Positions 38,096 to 50,473 of a stretch of DNA of 64,000 nt are shown one piece after another. A program made the translations under genes and the position numbers. Source of the stretch: Paramecium pentaurelia. Taxonomy: Eukaryota; Ciliophora; Oligohymenophorea; Peniculida; Parameciidae. The stretch lies in the NCBI GenBank assembly GCA_905183005.1, contig CAJJDO010000145.1:1-64000 (forward strand), read 5' to 3'. Numbering within the stretch: the stretch's first letter is position 1; every line of letters begins with the position of its first letter. The notes beneath the pieces were generated by a model. That model was given only the letters and a program-made list of their open reading frames with translations, was not told the DNA's origin and made no database searches.

Positions 38096-38524
38096 TCATT
38101 TCAATAAATACAATGATTATGATAGTTCATATAAATTAGAAAGGCAAACTTATATAACTTGAATCCTAATTGATTTATGTAAAAATGAATCATACATTAA
38201 CTTTCATAGGAAACAAATGAACCAAAATGTAATCCTACAATCACATGACATGTCCCTTAAAATTTATTATCAATTCATTTTTATATACTCAGCTATATCT
38301 CTAAAATATCTTTTCTCTCTTTTAGCTGAAAATTCTTTAAATTAACTAAAAGCATGTTCAACAATATCAAAGGCAAATTCTTTTTATGCTTTACTCATAT
38401 CACAAGAGGTAACAACAGGTTTATGAATCTCTAAATTCGATACTATTACTACAGCATCTTTTGTCTATTTTCCTCTACCAAATGATTTATCAATAACAGA
38501 GCTTCCAATTTTTGATATTTCCAT
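38096..38524 (-). pseudogene. LC8-type dynein light chain, frameshifted
   Basis: From ATG 38524 (MEISKIGSSVIDKS) the N-terminal half reads VTSCDMSKAQKEFAFDIVEH and then FRDIAEYIKMN, matching the LC8/DYNLL pattern (DMS.. then DIA.YIK). The next strand continues in another frame as DNKFQGTCHVIVGLHFGSFV, matching the family's W/T-CHVIVG..FGS-V-beta strands. The two halves are joined only if two bases are added at the AATTGAT site (expected Phe). As read, TGA 38270-38272 truncates it after YIKMN. A 36-nt intron-like sequence precedes the C-terminus. LC8 is a dimeric hub of dynein motors and cilia. The N-terminal extension of about 40 residues and divergence suggest a LC8-like paralogue. Confidence 0.65.
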
Positions 38525-38624
38525 TATTGATTAATATATAAAGTATTATATTAGTAATCAACTAAAATATTTAAAATCTTGAGAGGATAGGGGAATTACC
38601 ATACCATCCTAATCTATTAGTCCC

Positions 38625-39083
38625 ATGATCAAAGGTTCTCAATTGAATGAGTATTTGAAGTACTTTGAATTATTTACAATAATTTTGCTGATTCAGAATA
38701 AGCAAGTAATGCCAGTTATGCAATTTAATTGCATAATCCTTTAAGAGAAGATTTAACATCATCTAATTAACTTTTTAGTAAATGAATGCATTATTTGAAA
38801 AGAATACAAACAATTTAATTTTTGTTAAATTGGATGAGACAATCAATTTATAAAATACTGAGATTACACAATAATTGAAAACAGATATGAAAATAATAAT
38901 AACAAATAAGAGGTTATTTTTAGATGACTAAAAAAATTTAAATAGTTCTTTAAGTAATCTCAATAATGTTATTACAGAATATGAAGTCATGTATTCAAAT
39001 TATATATATTATTAAAATAATTACAAAATAACTAAATTAAAGATGGATGGGATATTGAATTAAATATATTATAATAAATAGAA
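38625..39083 (+). CDS. Uncertain coiled-coil ORF
   Basis: Plus-strand code-6 sequence with coding character in two frames. One contains DSEQASNASYAIQLHNPLRE (about 38693-38765); the other, from an ATG near 38775, contains VKLDETINLQNTEITQQLK and NLNSSLSNLNNVITEYE, a short coiled coil. I could not join them with tiny introns cleanly, and no TGA closes the second frame before it enters the antisense of the next gene. It may be one small gene with unresolved introns, or remnants. Boundaries are rough. Confidence 0.3.
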
Positions 39084-39519
39084 TCAGAGATTTGAATAAG
39101 GAGATGATTAAAATACAAATAAATTTATAATTACATGTATTTTATAATAATATTTATAAATTTTATTTGTGATGAGAGGCTTCTTTGCCATAACAAGAGC
39201 TTTTATTGCTCCTGTTGCAAAATAAACTTTTAATTTCTCTACCCAACAGTCAAAAATATAAATGAGAATGTATTTTAAATTTGAACTATTATAAGAGTCA
39301 TTAACAAAATAAACCACATTATCAGACTATCATCTACTATGTCTAGTTTACGGATTGCTAATTAATATGATTTAACATTATTTTCATTATTAGAGGAAGC
39401 TTAAGGTAATATTTAAGATTTAGTATTATTAGGTAAATTTATAGTTATGAATTTTAAGATGACTCGACTGACTTGGATAATAGGCAAATTGGTTTACATT
39501 TAGGATCTACAGTTTCCAT
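39084..39519 (-). CDS. Small unknown protein
   Basis: ATG 39519 (METVDPKCKPICLLSK) joined by a 25-nt intron (about 39340-39364) to a second exon reading SSDNVVYFVNDSYNSSNLK, IYIFDCWVEKLKVYF and TGAIKALVMAKKPLI, ending at TGA 39084-39086. About 136 residues. The second exon is convincing; the middle of the first exon (LQIYLIILNLKYYLKLPLI) is less so and a 26-nt alternative intron there would change its frame. No family recognised. Confidence 0.45.
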
Positions 39520-39932
39520 ATGATGTGTAAAACATTATTATTAAAAATATTACCAATATTTATTATTTTAGAATTCATTCTTTTTATTGATAATTACATT
39601 TATTAAAAGATTTCAAATAGAAAATCTTGTGGGTTTTAGTAAAATAATTATTATATCAATATATTAATGATTAAATGACTTTAAATATCATGTTCCTCAT
39701 AAAATTAATCTAGAGATTATGAAGATACTCTTATAGAATAGAATTGTACTCTACTAATCTAAAATCTAAAGAAATTTAATTAAAGCTAGATTTTCCTAAT
39801 TTTTTCTTTAAATTATACTTTATTTATGTGAAGGAATTAGATTATTTATATATTTATAAATACTAAATATTTGATCTCTTAATTATGATTTCAAGATATT
39901 TCATTAATTATTTTATTTTTATTTGCCTACCT

Positions 39933-40324
39933 ATGAGCTTTAATCTATATGATGATGTAGAAGAAAAGAGACCTTAATATGAATAGTAATTTGAAAATTT
40001 AGAAGAATATAATACTCAAATGTTTGATTTATATAATACAATAAACTAATCTCCTCAGTCATAAAAATGGTCTATAAATAAAATACATACAGGATTAAAC
40101 AAATAAATTCGAAAAATAAAACTCGTAAAGAAATCAAAGGGTAGTTAATATATTTCAGATGGACAAAGTATCAATTAACATATAATTTAGATTTTATAAT
40201 CTAAAGGGTATCCTCTTTGGATGATGCTTGTCATTTAACTAATTAGTAAAATATGAATGTACTTCTCTAATAAAAAGATTTAAATAAAATTATAAAGAAG
40301 ATGAAGCAACTAAATTTACAATGA
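39933..40324 (+). CDS. Small coiled-coil protein
   Basis: ATG 39933 (MSFNLYDDVEEKRPQ) to TGA 40322-40324 with one intron of 23 nt near 40171-40193. About 120 residues: acidic N-terminus (FENLEEYNTQMFDLYNTI), a basic middle (LNKQIRKIKLVKKSKGS) and a C-terminal helix, QRVSSLDDACHLTNQQNMNV then LQQKDLNKIIKKMKQLNLQ. The C-terminal heptad pattern is reminiscent of a Qb/Qc SNARE helix without a membrane anchor, but this is only a resemblance. Function not assigned. Confidence 0.5.
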
Positions 40325-41026
40325 ATTGTATATAAACTATCTCATTATGAATTCATTATACCCTTATTAAATTTTTCGATATAATGAATATACTTTTTAT
40401 TTAACTAACTTCTTAAATATTGTACACTATAAAAGTGTAATTCCTATATATATAAATATAAATTATAATAATAACAAATCTAAATAAGATTAGATAATTT
40501 TATATACTAATTAATTATCAGATATCCTCTAATTAAGTAGAGCTATTGTTTTTAGATTTAACTATTTGAAATTATGTGATAAGTGATAATTTATCATTTT
40601 TAAGGATATACTTAATAAGTAAACTTTAATAAACAATATTTTAATTTTTATGTTCTTATTATAAATTAATTAAACATTCTTTAATGTATAAATTTATTCA
40701 AAACATAATTTGTAATAGTTAGTTAATAATTATATCATTATCAACGATGTAATAATCAATTAATTAATAGGTTATAATTTTCAATGATTTTTAATATTAA
40801 ATACAACTGTAAATTTATCAAATTCATTTTGTAACAATTTTACATAAGAATTAATCCAAGATAATCAATAAATATATTAGCTTAAATAATCATAAATATA
40901 TGACATAATTAAAAAATATGTCCTTATTAAATAACAAATTATATTTATCTGACTGATAATTCATAGAGAACTTTAAAAATATATAGATTTTTGTAAACAA
41001 TTTGATTTATGATATATTCATAATTT
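40325..41026. other. AT-rich convergent spacer
   Basis: About 700 bp between the convergent small gene and the EML gene. Very AT-rich; I see no coding frame, repeat family or RNA gene. Confidence 0.5.
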
Positions 41027-44000
41027 TCACTTCTTTGTAACCTTCCATACGAAAACACATTAATCTTCTCCTCCAGTTGAGATGATACGTGAATCATCTT
41101 TGGTCCATTTAACATTTGTTACATGGGATGAATGTCCAGTACCAACAACTGCTTCAGATGATTTCTTCAAACTTGGATATCTGAGTATTCTAACATGGCT
41201 AAAGTCATCACCAGAAGCAAGTAAATGATAAGATGTTTTTGGATCATTCTTTCCATTTATAGTAGTATTAGAACGATCAACAGCATTAATATCAGTACCA
41301 TCAGCACATTCAGGCCAAATACCTTAGACTGGCCATCCAAGAGTAACTGTCCAAGTATACCATAATTCATCTTTTAATGCAGATGCTCCACCAGGTAACT
41401 AAATTTATAATAATTATAAATAATACCTATTTGCATTATGCTACATCCCAAAATAATAGTTCATAAGCACCACAAGTAGAATGTAAATTAACACCATCTC
41501 TACTAAAATCAAAATGTGTAATATATGATGAATGTTTCTACATTTTTTTACCTATTGCTTTCCATGAAGGATATTTATAAGCATATAATGCATTGTCATG
41601 TGAACCAATAACACAAGTAGTACCATCTGGAGAGAATTTTATATCACTAATCCATTCTTTAGCCTATTTAAATACTTTTGTTTAATTAAATTCAGCATCA
41701 TATACTCTAATAGTACCATCTTTCATTCCTGCAGTAAATCCTCCATCTTTTGGATTTGTACTTACAACACGTGCTTTACATTAATCAGTAAAATCTCCAG
41801 TATTCAGATCTCTCTTCTCTTCTTTACCATCTGCAGTTAAAAGAGTGCTACCTATTTTCACTTATTTTCTATCACTTATAGACCATACACGAACAGTACC
41901 ATCATCAGAACATGTTACAAATTTATCTTAATCTTCTTAAAATATATCTAAACCCCAAACTTCATTAGTCCATTTTAAATTGGGACAGAAATGACCTCTC
42001 ATTAAATTTGTTACTTAAAAGTCTGTTTAACTATTAATAGCACCACCATCCCAAGAGAATTAATAAATTTCACTACCTAATGTTCCAATCAATAATTTTG
42101 AATTAGGTAAATCAGCATAGATAGCTCTTACACTAGGACATACAGAATCTGGACACTTTTCTTTTACTTTCACAGCCAATATTTCTTCATAATTTTTACT
42201 TAAAACAAAGAATACTCCATCTCTTCCTCCTGAGAAAACATAATCTTGTGTAACTGTAATACAATCACAAATTTGAGCATGTTTACTAGGTAATGGTTTC
42301 ATAAATGCTTCTCCTTTCCATACTTATATACATCCATCTGCAGCTCCACATAATGTATCATTTCCATTAATAGCAATTCCAGATAAGTTATTACTTGCTC
42401 CCTTTCCAAATTATCCTTTCTTTCCTTAACACTTCCCATTATCATATTTCCAACATTTATAATGTTTAACACCTACTGTTACAAATGCATCATCTGTATT
42501 CCATCTTAAATCAACAATAACATCTGGTCCACTCTTATCTGACCATAATACTGCTCCTTTTCCACTTACATCAAAAACTGCCAATGAATGATCAACATCT
42601 ACAGCTCCAGCAACTAATCTTTTTCCATTTGGAGTAAATGCCATTGCTATTATACCNNNNNNNNNNNNNNNNNNNNNNNNNNNNNNNNNNNNNNNNNNNN
42701 NNNNNNNNNNNNNNNNNNNNNNNNNNNNNNNNNNNNNNNNNNNNNNNNNNNNNNNNNNNNNNNNNNNNNNNNNNNNNNNNNNNNNNNNNNNNNNNNNNNN
42801 NNNNNNNNNNNNNNNNNNNNNNNNNNNNNNNNNNNNNNNNNNNNNNNNNNNNNNNNNNNNNNNNNNNNNNNNNNNNNNNNNNNNNNNNNNNNNNNNNNNN
42901 NNNNNNNNNNNNNNNNNNNNNNNNNNNNNNNNNNNNNNNNNNNNNNNNNNNNNNNNNNNNNNNNNNNNNNNNNNNNNNNNNNNNNNNNNNNNNNNNNNNN
43001 NNNNNNNNNNNNNNNNNNNNNNNNNNNNNNNNNNNNNNNNNNNNNNNNNNNNNNNNNNNNNNNNNNNNNNNNNNNNNNNNNNNNNNNNNNNNNNNNNNNN
43101 NNNNNNNNNNNNNNNNNNNNNNNNNNNNNNNNNNNNNNNNNNNNNNNNNNNNNNNNNNNNNNNNNNNNNNNNNNNNNNNNNNNNNNNNNNNNNNNNNNNN
43201 NNNNNNNNNNNNNNNNNNNNNNNNNNNNNAAATGACCTCTCATTAAATTTGTTACCTAAAAGTCTGTTTAACTATTAATAGCACCACCATCCCAAGAGAA
43301 TTAATAAATTTCACTACCTAATGTTCCAATCAATAATTTTGAATTAGGTAAATCAGCATAGATAGCTCTTACACTAGGACATACAGAATCTGGACACTTT
43401 TCTTTTACTTTCACAGCCAATATTTCTTCATAATTTTTACTTAAAACAAAGAATACTCCATCTCTTCCTCCTGAGAAAACATAATCTTGTGTAACTGTAA
43501 TACAATCACAAATTTGAGCATGTTTACTAGGTAATGGTTTCATAAATGCTTCTCCTTTCCATACTTATATACATCCATCTGCAGCTCCACATAATGTATC
43601 ATTTCCATTAATAGCAATTCCAGATAAGTTATTACTTGCTCCCTTTCCAAATTATCCTTTCTTTCCTTAACACTTCCCATTATCATATTTCCAACATTTA
43701 TAATGTTTAACACCTACTGTTACAAATGCATCATCTGTATTCCATCTTAAATCAACAATAACATCTGGTCCACTCTTATCTGACCATAATACTGCTCCTT
43801 TTCCACTTACATCAAAAACTGCCAATGAATGATCAACATCTACAGCTCCAGCAACTAATCTTTTTCCATTTGGAGTAAATGCCATTGCTATTATACCCTT
43901 CTATAATGGAGCTTTGAATTAGCATTTCACCTCTTTTGTCTCAGCATTCCAAACAAAAATATTTGGTTTAGCACCTAATTCACCAGTAGCTACTGTCATT

Positions 44001-47000
44001 CTATCAACAGGATTCAAATCTATTGCTGTAATATCATCTTCATGTTTATTGAAATAAGTTTAGGTATTACTACCAACATCTAAAACTATTCCTAATGCAG
44101 CTGCATTATATAATACTTAGCCATTTGCTAAAAAGAATAAATTATTTCTCATATCTTTTGTACGATAACCATGTACATACTCAATTTCCAAATCACATTT
44201 TGGTGGTTTATGTCCTTCTGTTTTACTTTAATAATATTGATATGTTGGTTCTTTAATTGCTCCCATCCATGGTTTACATGCCATAAATTAATCTCCTTCA
44301 TCAGTTTCCTCTTGTGAGAATACTGAATTTTCATCTTGTTATATTTACTTTTTAGGAGGTGGTTATGCCTTCTTCTTTTTAACAGGCATATCAATATCAT
44401 CTGCTCCTTCTTCCTTACACAATTCTTATAAATTAGCTTATTCAACTTTTCCTTAAGCACTTCCAAAATCTGTTTTCCATACAATAACTGATTTATCATT
44501 TCCACCAACTGAAATCAAAAAATTATCATCACATGTAAATCTAACTCTCATTACATGTGAAGAATGTCCAATGTATTCTTTTCTCTTTTATTTTGGTACA
44601 ACAACAGGATAATTCATCAAGACAACATGTTGAGTATCTTCACCTGATACCAAGTATTTTTTGCTATTACTTCGACATACAGTATTGACATCACTGTAAT
44701 CAGCGGAAGGGAAAATACCTTAAACAGGCCAACCTAATTTACAAGTCCATGAAGCAAACTCTGTGTTAGCTTAACTAGACGAAGGTTAATTTTTTTTGGC
44801 ATTTACATCAACATATTTAAGTTCATAAGCTCCACTATTAACAATTACAATAGATGAATCAACTGACCAATCTAATGCAGTTAAGGCAGATGTTAAACCA
44901 CATTAAATTTTGGTTCCTTATTTACCAAATTTAGGATATTCAATAGTCCAAACTTCTAAATGTGATGCACCACCATGAGCACCAAATGCTACCTTTTTAC
45001 AATCAGGTGATATCTTCAAATCATCAATCCAATATGTAGATTATCTCTTAGGCATAGTAGTGAAGATAGTCTTAGCAGTATCCATAACTTGTAATGTATT
45101 TGGATCTAATAGATATACAAATCCATTAAGATCACCACAAACTATAAATTTACCATCAGATGACCAATCAACAGCTCTAACTTCACTTGGAAATGGTTTA
45201 CTGACACAAATCATTTTCTTTTAATCAATATCCCAAACTCTAACTGTCTTATCACCACCTCCTGTAACATATTTGTGTCCAGTTGGAGCAGCACAAGCTC
45301 CCCATAATTCTTCACCAAAATGACCCTAAACAACAATACTGGTTTATTTTTTGGTTGGATCATAAGAGAATATCTAAGCACCATTAGTACCAAATAACCA
45401 TTGTTAAGTTTTTTCATTGTAATCCATAGCAACAACACCAGGTGGAAAGAGTGGATTAGTAGCCAGATTGATAATTTCTTATTTCTTAACTAATTATCCT
45501 CCTTCATAACCCCAGGATACTACTTTACCATCTAATCCACCAGAATATAATAATTTTTTTGGCTTATCCATAATAAATGAACACACTTTGCCTTCATGAC
45601 CTTTGATACCTTTATCACTACTGCCACCTTTCCAACAGAACAATGTTCCACTGCCTCCTCCTGAAACTATTACTTGATTGTCAAATGCATNAAAATTATC
45701 ATCACATGTAAATCTTACTCTCATTACATGTGAAGAATGCCCAATATATTCTTTTCTCTTTTATTTTGGTACAACAACAGGATAATTCATCAAGACAACA
45801 TGTTGAGTGTCTTCACCTGATACTAAGTATTTTTTGCTATTGCTTCTACATACAGTATTTACATCACTGTAATCAGCAGATGGGAAAATACCTTAAACAG
45901 GCCAACCTAATTTACAAGTCCATGTAGCAAACTCTGTGTTAGCTTAACTAGATGAAGGTTGATTTTTCTTAGCATTTACATCAACATATTTAAGTTCATA
46001 TGCTCCACTATTAACAATTACAATAGATGAATCAACTGACCAATCTAATGCAGTCAAGGCAGATGTTAAACCACATTAAATCTTAGTTCCTTATTTACCA
46101 AATTTAGGATATTCAATAGTCCAAACTTCTAAATGTGATGCACCACCATGAGCACCAAATGCTACCTTTTTACAATCAGGTGATATCTTTAAATCATCAA
46201 TCCAATATGTAGATTATCTCTTAGGCATAGTAGTAAAGATAGTCTTAGCAGTATCCATCACTTGTAATGTATTTGGATCTAATAGATATAAAAATCCATT
46301 AAGATCACCACAAACTATAAATTTACCATCAGTTGACCAATCAACAGCTCTAACTTCACTTGGAAATGGTTTACTAACACAAATCATTTTCTTTTAATCT
46401 ATATCCCAAACTCTAACTGTCTTATCACCACCTCCTGTAACATATTTATGTCCAGTTGGAGCAGCACATGCTCCCCATAATTCTTCACCAAAATGACCTT
46501 AAACTACAATACTAGTTTATTTTTTTGTTGGATCATATGAAAATATTTATGCACCATTTGTACCAAATAACCATTATTAAGTTTTTTCATTGTAATCCAT
46601 GGCAACAACACCAGGTGGAAATAATGGATTAGTAGCTAAATTGATAATTTCCTATTTCTTAACTAATTATCCTCCTTCATAACCCCAGGATACTACTTTA
46701 CCATCTAATCCACCAGAATATAATAATTTTTTTGGCTTATCCATAATAAATGAACACACTTTACCTTCATGACCTTTGATACCTTTATCACTACTGCCAC
46801 CTTTCCAACAGAATAATGTTCCACTACCTCCTCCTGAAACTATAACTTGATTGTCAAAAGCATAAACAACAGAGAATTAAGATTCAAATTTACCTTATTA
46901 TTAACCCATCTTTCCTTATACATTACGACCACTTATTTTCCAAAACTTTATGTGTTTATTACCAACTGTTACAAATTCTTCATTATCCTTCCAAGCTGCT

Positions 47001-50000
47001 CCATTAACCTTTGCCTTATCTATATTTGATGTACAAATTTATCTTTTTCCTTACCAATCATATATAGCTAATGAATTGTCATCATCTTAACCAACAGTTA
47101 ATAATAAAGAACCATCTGGTGAAAATTTCAACAACACTATGGCCCTTAAATGAAATTGATTAAAATTAGCTAACACTTCCTTTGAATCAATATCCCAAAC
47201 AAAAATATCAATACATTTAGCTTTACCTGCCTATGCCATCTATCCTGTGGCTGCTATATTTCTATTTGGATGTAAAGCAAAACTAACTATATCTTCTTCA
47301 TGTTTATTAAAGAATGCTTATTATTAAGTTTTAGGATCTACTTCAACTCCTAAAGCAGCTGATACAAAAACAACTTTATTTTTATCTGTCCAACCTAACA
47401 TATCTCTGCATTCATCCAAAATATAAAAGAATCTGAATCCATGAACATGATATAATGACAAATTGCCTTTTGGTTCTTAATTATCTCTAGCCTTATTTGG
47501 TTTATACCATGATGGAACTGAATGTTATACTTCACCTAAAAATGGTTTGACAGCTCCTATCATATCACCTTTATCCAACTCTTCTTATTCAAATAATGCT
47601 CCACCAGCATTTTCTTCAACTTTTTCAGGTTCATCTTGTATATCTTAAACATCTAATCTAGAGGGTGAAAAGATATATCTCCATTAAAATATTGATAGTT
47701 CATCACCTCCCACTGATATGATGTGTTCACCACTATTTGTAAATTTGACTCCACAAACATATGAGGAATGTCCTGTATATTTAATACATCCACTTTTTTC
47801 TTTAGGACAAGGATATTTAAATAATTTAAGTTTACCAAAATCATCACAAGAAACTAAACATTTACCATCCTTAGATCTATCAGTAGCATTAACATCATCA
47901 CCATCAGAACAATCTGGCCATATTCCTTATACTTACCATCCATAAATACAAGTCCAAGTGAACCATTAAATTTCTTTAGCAATTTCAAATTATACTGGTT
48001 ATGCTGAATTTACATCATAGAATTCAATAGTATAATTACTTGTATTCAATTAGATAAACTTACTATCAGCAGAGAAATCTAAAGTAAATACATGATATTT
48101 GCAATTAGGTATTTTACTTTATTTTTTCCATGTTTTTGTTGAATAAAAGGCAATTTCAGAAAATGGTGGTTTATAACAAACACACAATAGTTCATTATTT
48201 GGTGAGAATTTGATTAAAGAAATGATTTCTTTATCAGGATCAACAACTTCAGTGATTTCTTATAATTTTTTTAAAGAACTTGCATCATAAATAAATACTC
48301 TTCCATTAGAACAACCAGTAGCAATCCATTTTCCATTTTGACTAACACTCAATGTTTTACTAGCATATTAATTAGGTGTTGTTTTAAGTAATTTTTTCTA
48401 TTTAACATCCCACATAGCTAACATTTCATCTTCTCCAACTGTATAAAATATATTCTAAGTTGGATGTGTATCTAATCCCCATAATTCTCCATTGAAATGT
48501 CCTTACATAAGTAATTTACATTATATTTTTTAACCTTCTTCATAACTAAGAATTTCTGCAATTTCTGATCTTCTGGTACCAAACAATATTTTACCATCAG
48601 GACTTTCACATACAGAAATAACATTAGGTGAACCTTTAGGTGGATAACTTAATTTGAGTGGTAAATCTTTGGTGTCAATTTCAAATACTTTATTAAATTA
48701 AGGATCCCAACCCATAATAATACCTCTCTTATCAGCAGATATAATTCCTCTACCAGCTGATCTTGTCATGATAGCTTTGACTGGAGTAGCATGAGCTTTG
48801 ACACTTTTAACACAAATGTTTTTCTTCCAACATAAGAAATTTCCATTAAATACACCAGTAACAATATATCCTCCATTGATAGCAATGGTCAAGACTGGTT
48901 AAGGTTATTATTCTTTCCATACTCCTCTTTCAGCCAAGATTGTACCATTTTTCCATGTACAAATACTTATTTCTTTCATACAAGCAACAACAATTTACCA
49001 ATCACCTGGTAAGAATTTAATATCAAAGATTTCTTATTTAGTTAATTTTCCACTAGCAATTAAAGGAGATACTTTATTTTTTGGATCTTTTCTTGAATTC
49101 ATTGCTATTTCAATATCATAGACAGCCATAAAATGATCATCATCCATTGCAATAGCAGCTACACTTTTACCATCATTTGAAAAACAACAATTAGATATAC
49201 CATTTTTTAATACATCATTAAAAAGACAAACCATTCTCATATTATCAATATTCCAAACCATTAACATTGGATTAAGTCCTACTTATCCAGTTAAAACTAA
49301 ATTTTCATATATATCTAAACAAGATATATCATCATTATGTTCCAAAAAGTGTTTTTAACTCATATTACTTGGATCTAAGACAATTCCAACACCAGCTGTA
49401 TGATATACAATTTATCCTTTATTTCCATATTTTAAATTATTTCTAGTATCATGACATCTATATCCATAAACATATTCTAAATCTAAAATAGCATTTGGTG
49501 GAGAGGCATCCATTCCTTCTGGTTTTTTGGTTGGCTCTAATCTCTTTGCTTGATCTTTCCATTCCATAACTACTTACTCTTCTTCCAATCCAAATTCATC
49601 AGATGCTTATGCTGAAACAGTATGTTCAATTCCATTTTTAATACGTTCAACTCTTTCATCTCTTGGTAATAATCTTCTCTCCATTTCAATTTCAATATCA
49701 CTATCAATATCATTATAACAAGTTTCTTCAATTGTCATTTCATCTTTATTAGCCAATCCCATATTATATAATACTTTTAAGACATCAGGATCTTTTTGCA
49801 TCAATTTTGTATATTCTTCATATTCAAATCCTCCATCTCTATCTAGATCCCACTTTACCAAATACTATTGTAATTTTTCTTCAATTTCTTTAGGTGTTGG
49901 ATCATCTAAACCATCATAATAGTGTAGATTATTCAATATGCTAGTTAAAAAGATGGCCACTTCTTTTGGACCTAATTTATTATCCCTATCTTCATCATAG

Positions 50001-50369
50001 AGATCAAAAATAGTTTTTGCTGTAGCCTAAATGTTTATAATAATATTTAGATTACTGTCATTGGATTTTAACATAATGATGCAACTCCTACTTTAAATTT
50101 ATAGTAGTCAACACGACCACTGTCATCAAAGTCCATCAACTTAATAATCTATTTAATTTTAATAAGATTTAATTACTTTTATAGCTTCTTTATGACTAAC
50201 ATTGTATTGATCAGCAAACTTATTTGGATCTATTACTCCATTACTTTCAATTTACAACCATTTGTCACTTAAAATTAAATTGTTATAAGTACCTTAAATA
50301 ATCAATTTGATTGTCAGAAAAACCTTGAAATCTGTTTTTCCTGAATTTGCCCATGATTTGATTTCCCAT
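41027..50369 (-). CDS. EML-type HELP/WD40 microtubule protein with EF-hands
   Basis: ATG 50369 (MGNQIMGKFRKNRFQGFS) to TGA 41027-41029. The N-terminal part has EF-hand-like segments (LMDFDDSGRVDYYKF, KWDLDRDGGFEYEEY). Three HELP/WD40 modules follow, with HELP motifs LEYVYGYRCHDTRNNL (about 49480), a divergent HGFRFFYILDECRDMLGW (about 47440) and IEYVHGYRTKDMRNNLFF (about 44180), each followed by WD repeats such as HNDDISCLDIYENLVLTGQ, KHEEDIVSFALHPNRNIAAT and KHEDDITAIDLNPVDRM. Three tandem modules match EML5/6 of animals, which bind microtubules; EF-hands in front are a ciliate-style addition. Tiny introns occur (for example 41401-41428). The gene is split by an assembly gap and two duplicated contig ends, so the span is longer than the real gene by about 2.4 kb. 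Confidence 0.88.
41989..42656. repeat. Duplicated contig end, copy A of pair 1
   Basis: This 668-bp stretch recurs at 43230-43897 with offset 1241 and, by eye, one difference (ttacttaaaa here, ttacctaaaa there). It ends exactly where the n-run begins. It encodes part of the third WD40 module of the EML protein. Confidence 0.93.
42657..43229. other. Assembly gap (573 n)
   Basis: Run of 573 n. Both flanks carry the same 668 bp, so the gap size is artificial and the two contigs probably overlap; the missing sequence is likely nil. Confidence 0.97.
43230..43897. repeat. Duplicated contig end, copy B of pair 1
   Basis: Starts at the first base after the n-run and is nearly identical to 41989-42656. 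Beyond 43897 the sequence continues into unique upstream parts of the EML gene. Merging the copies would remove 1241 bp. Confidence 0.93.
44519..45690. repeat. Duplicated contig end, copy A of pair 2
   Basis: This 1172-bp stretch matches 45692-46863 at a constant offset of 1173 without indels but with scattered substitutions, for example aaatctaactc versus aaatcttactc and gaagcaaactc versus gtagcaaactc. It ends exactly at the single n at 45691. Confidence 0.9.
45691..45691. other. Single-n contig joint
   Basis: One n between the two copies of pair 2. The EML frame happens to stay open across it (codon NAT), which would mislead automatic gene callers into counting an extra WD40 block. Confidence 0.9.
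45692..46863. repeat. Duplicated contig end, copy B of pair 2
   Basis: Begins one base after the n and mirrors 44519-45690. It encodes most of the second WD40 module. The exact coincidence of the repeat borders with the joint points to unmerged overlapping contigs from diverged alleles or whole-genome-duplicate copies. Confidence 0.9.
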
Positions 50370-50473
50370 TATAAATTAATTGAAAAATATTAATCATTAC
50401 AACAAAAAATTAAGAGGCTTTTCGAAGCAACAATCATCAAGATGACAAATGAAATAAGACTTTAATAATATCC

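Noticed and set aside
42638..43246. Long ORFs over the n-run on both strands
   Set aside because: They consist of X residues from the assembly gap and contain no sequence.
44149..44508. Minus-strand 119-codon ORF (MVEMINQLLYGK...)
   Set aside because: Out of frame with the EML gene, which has the HELP motif in another frame over the same bases.
45692..46863. A fourth, recently duplicated WD40 block in the EML gene
   Set aside because: The repeat borders coincide exactly with the single-n contig joint, and the other gap shows the same pattern, so an assembly cause is more likely.
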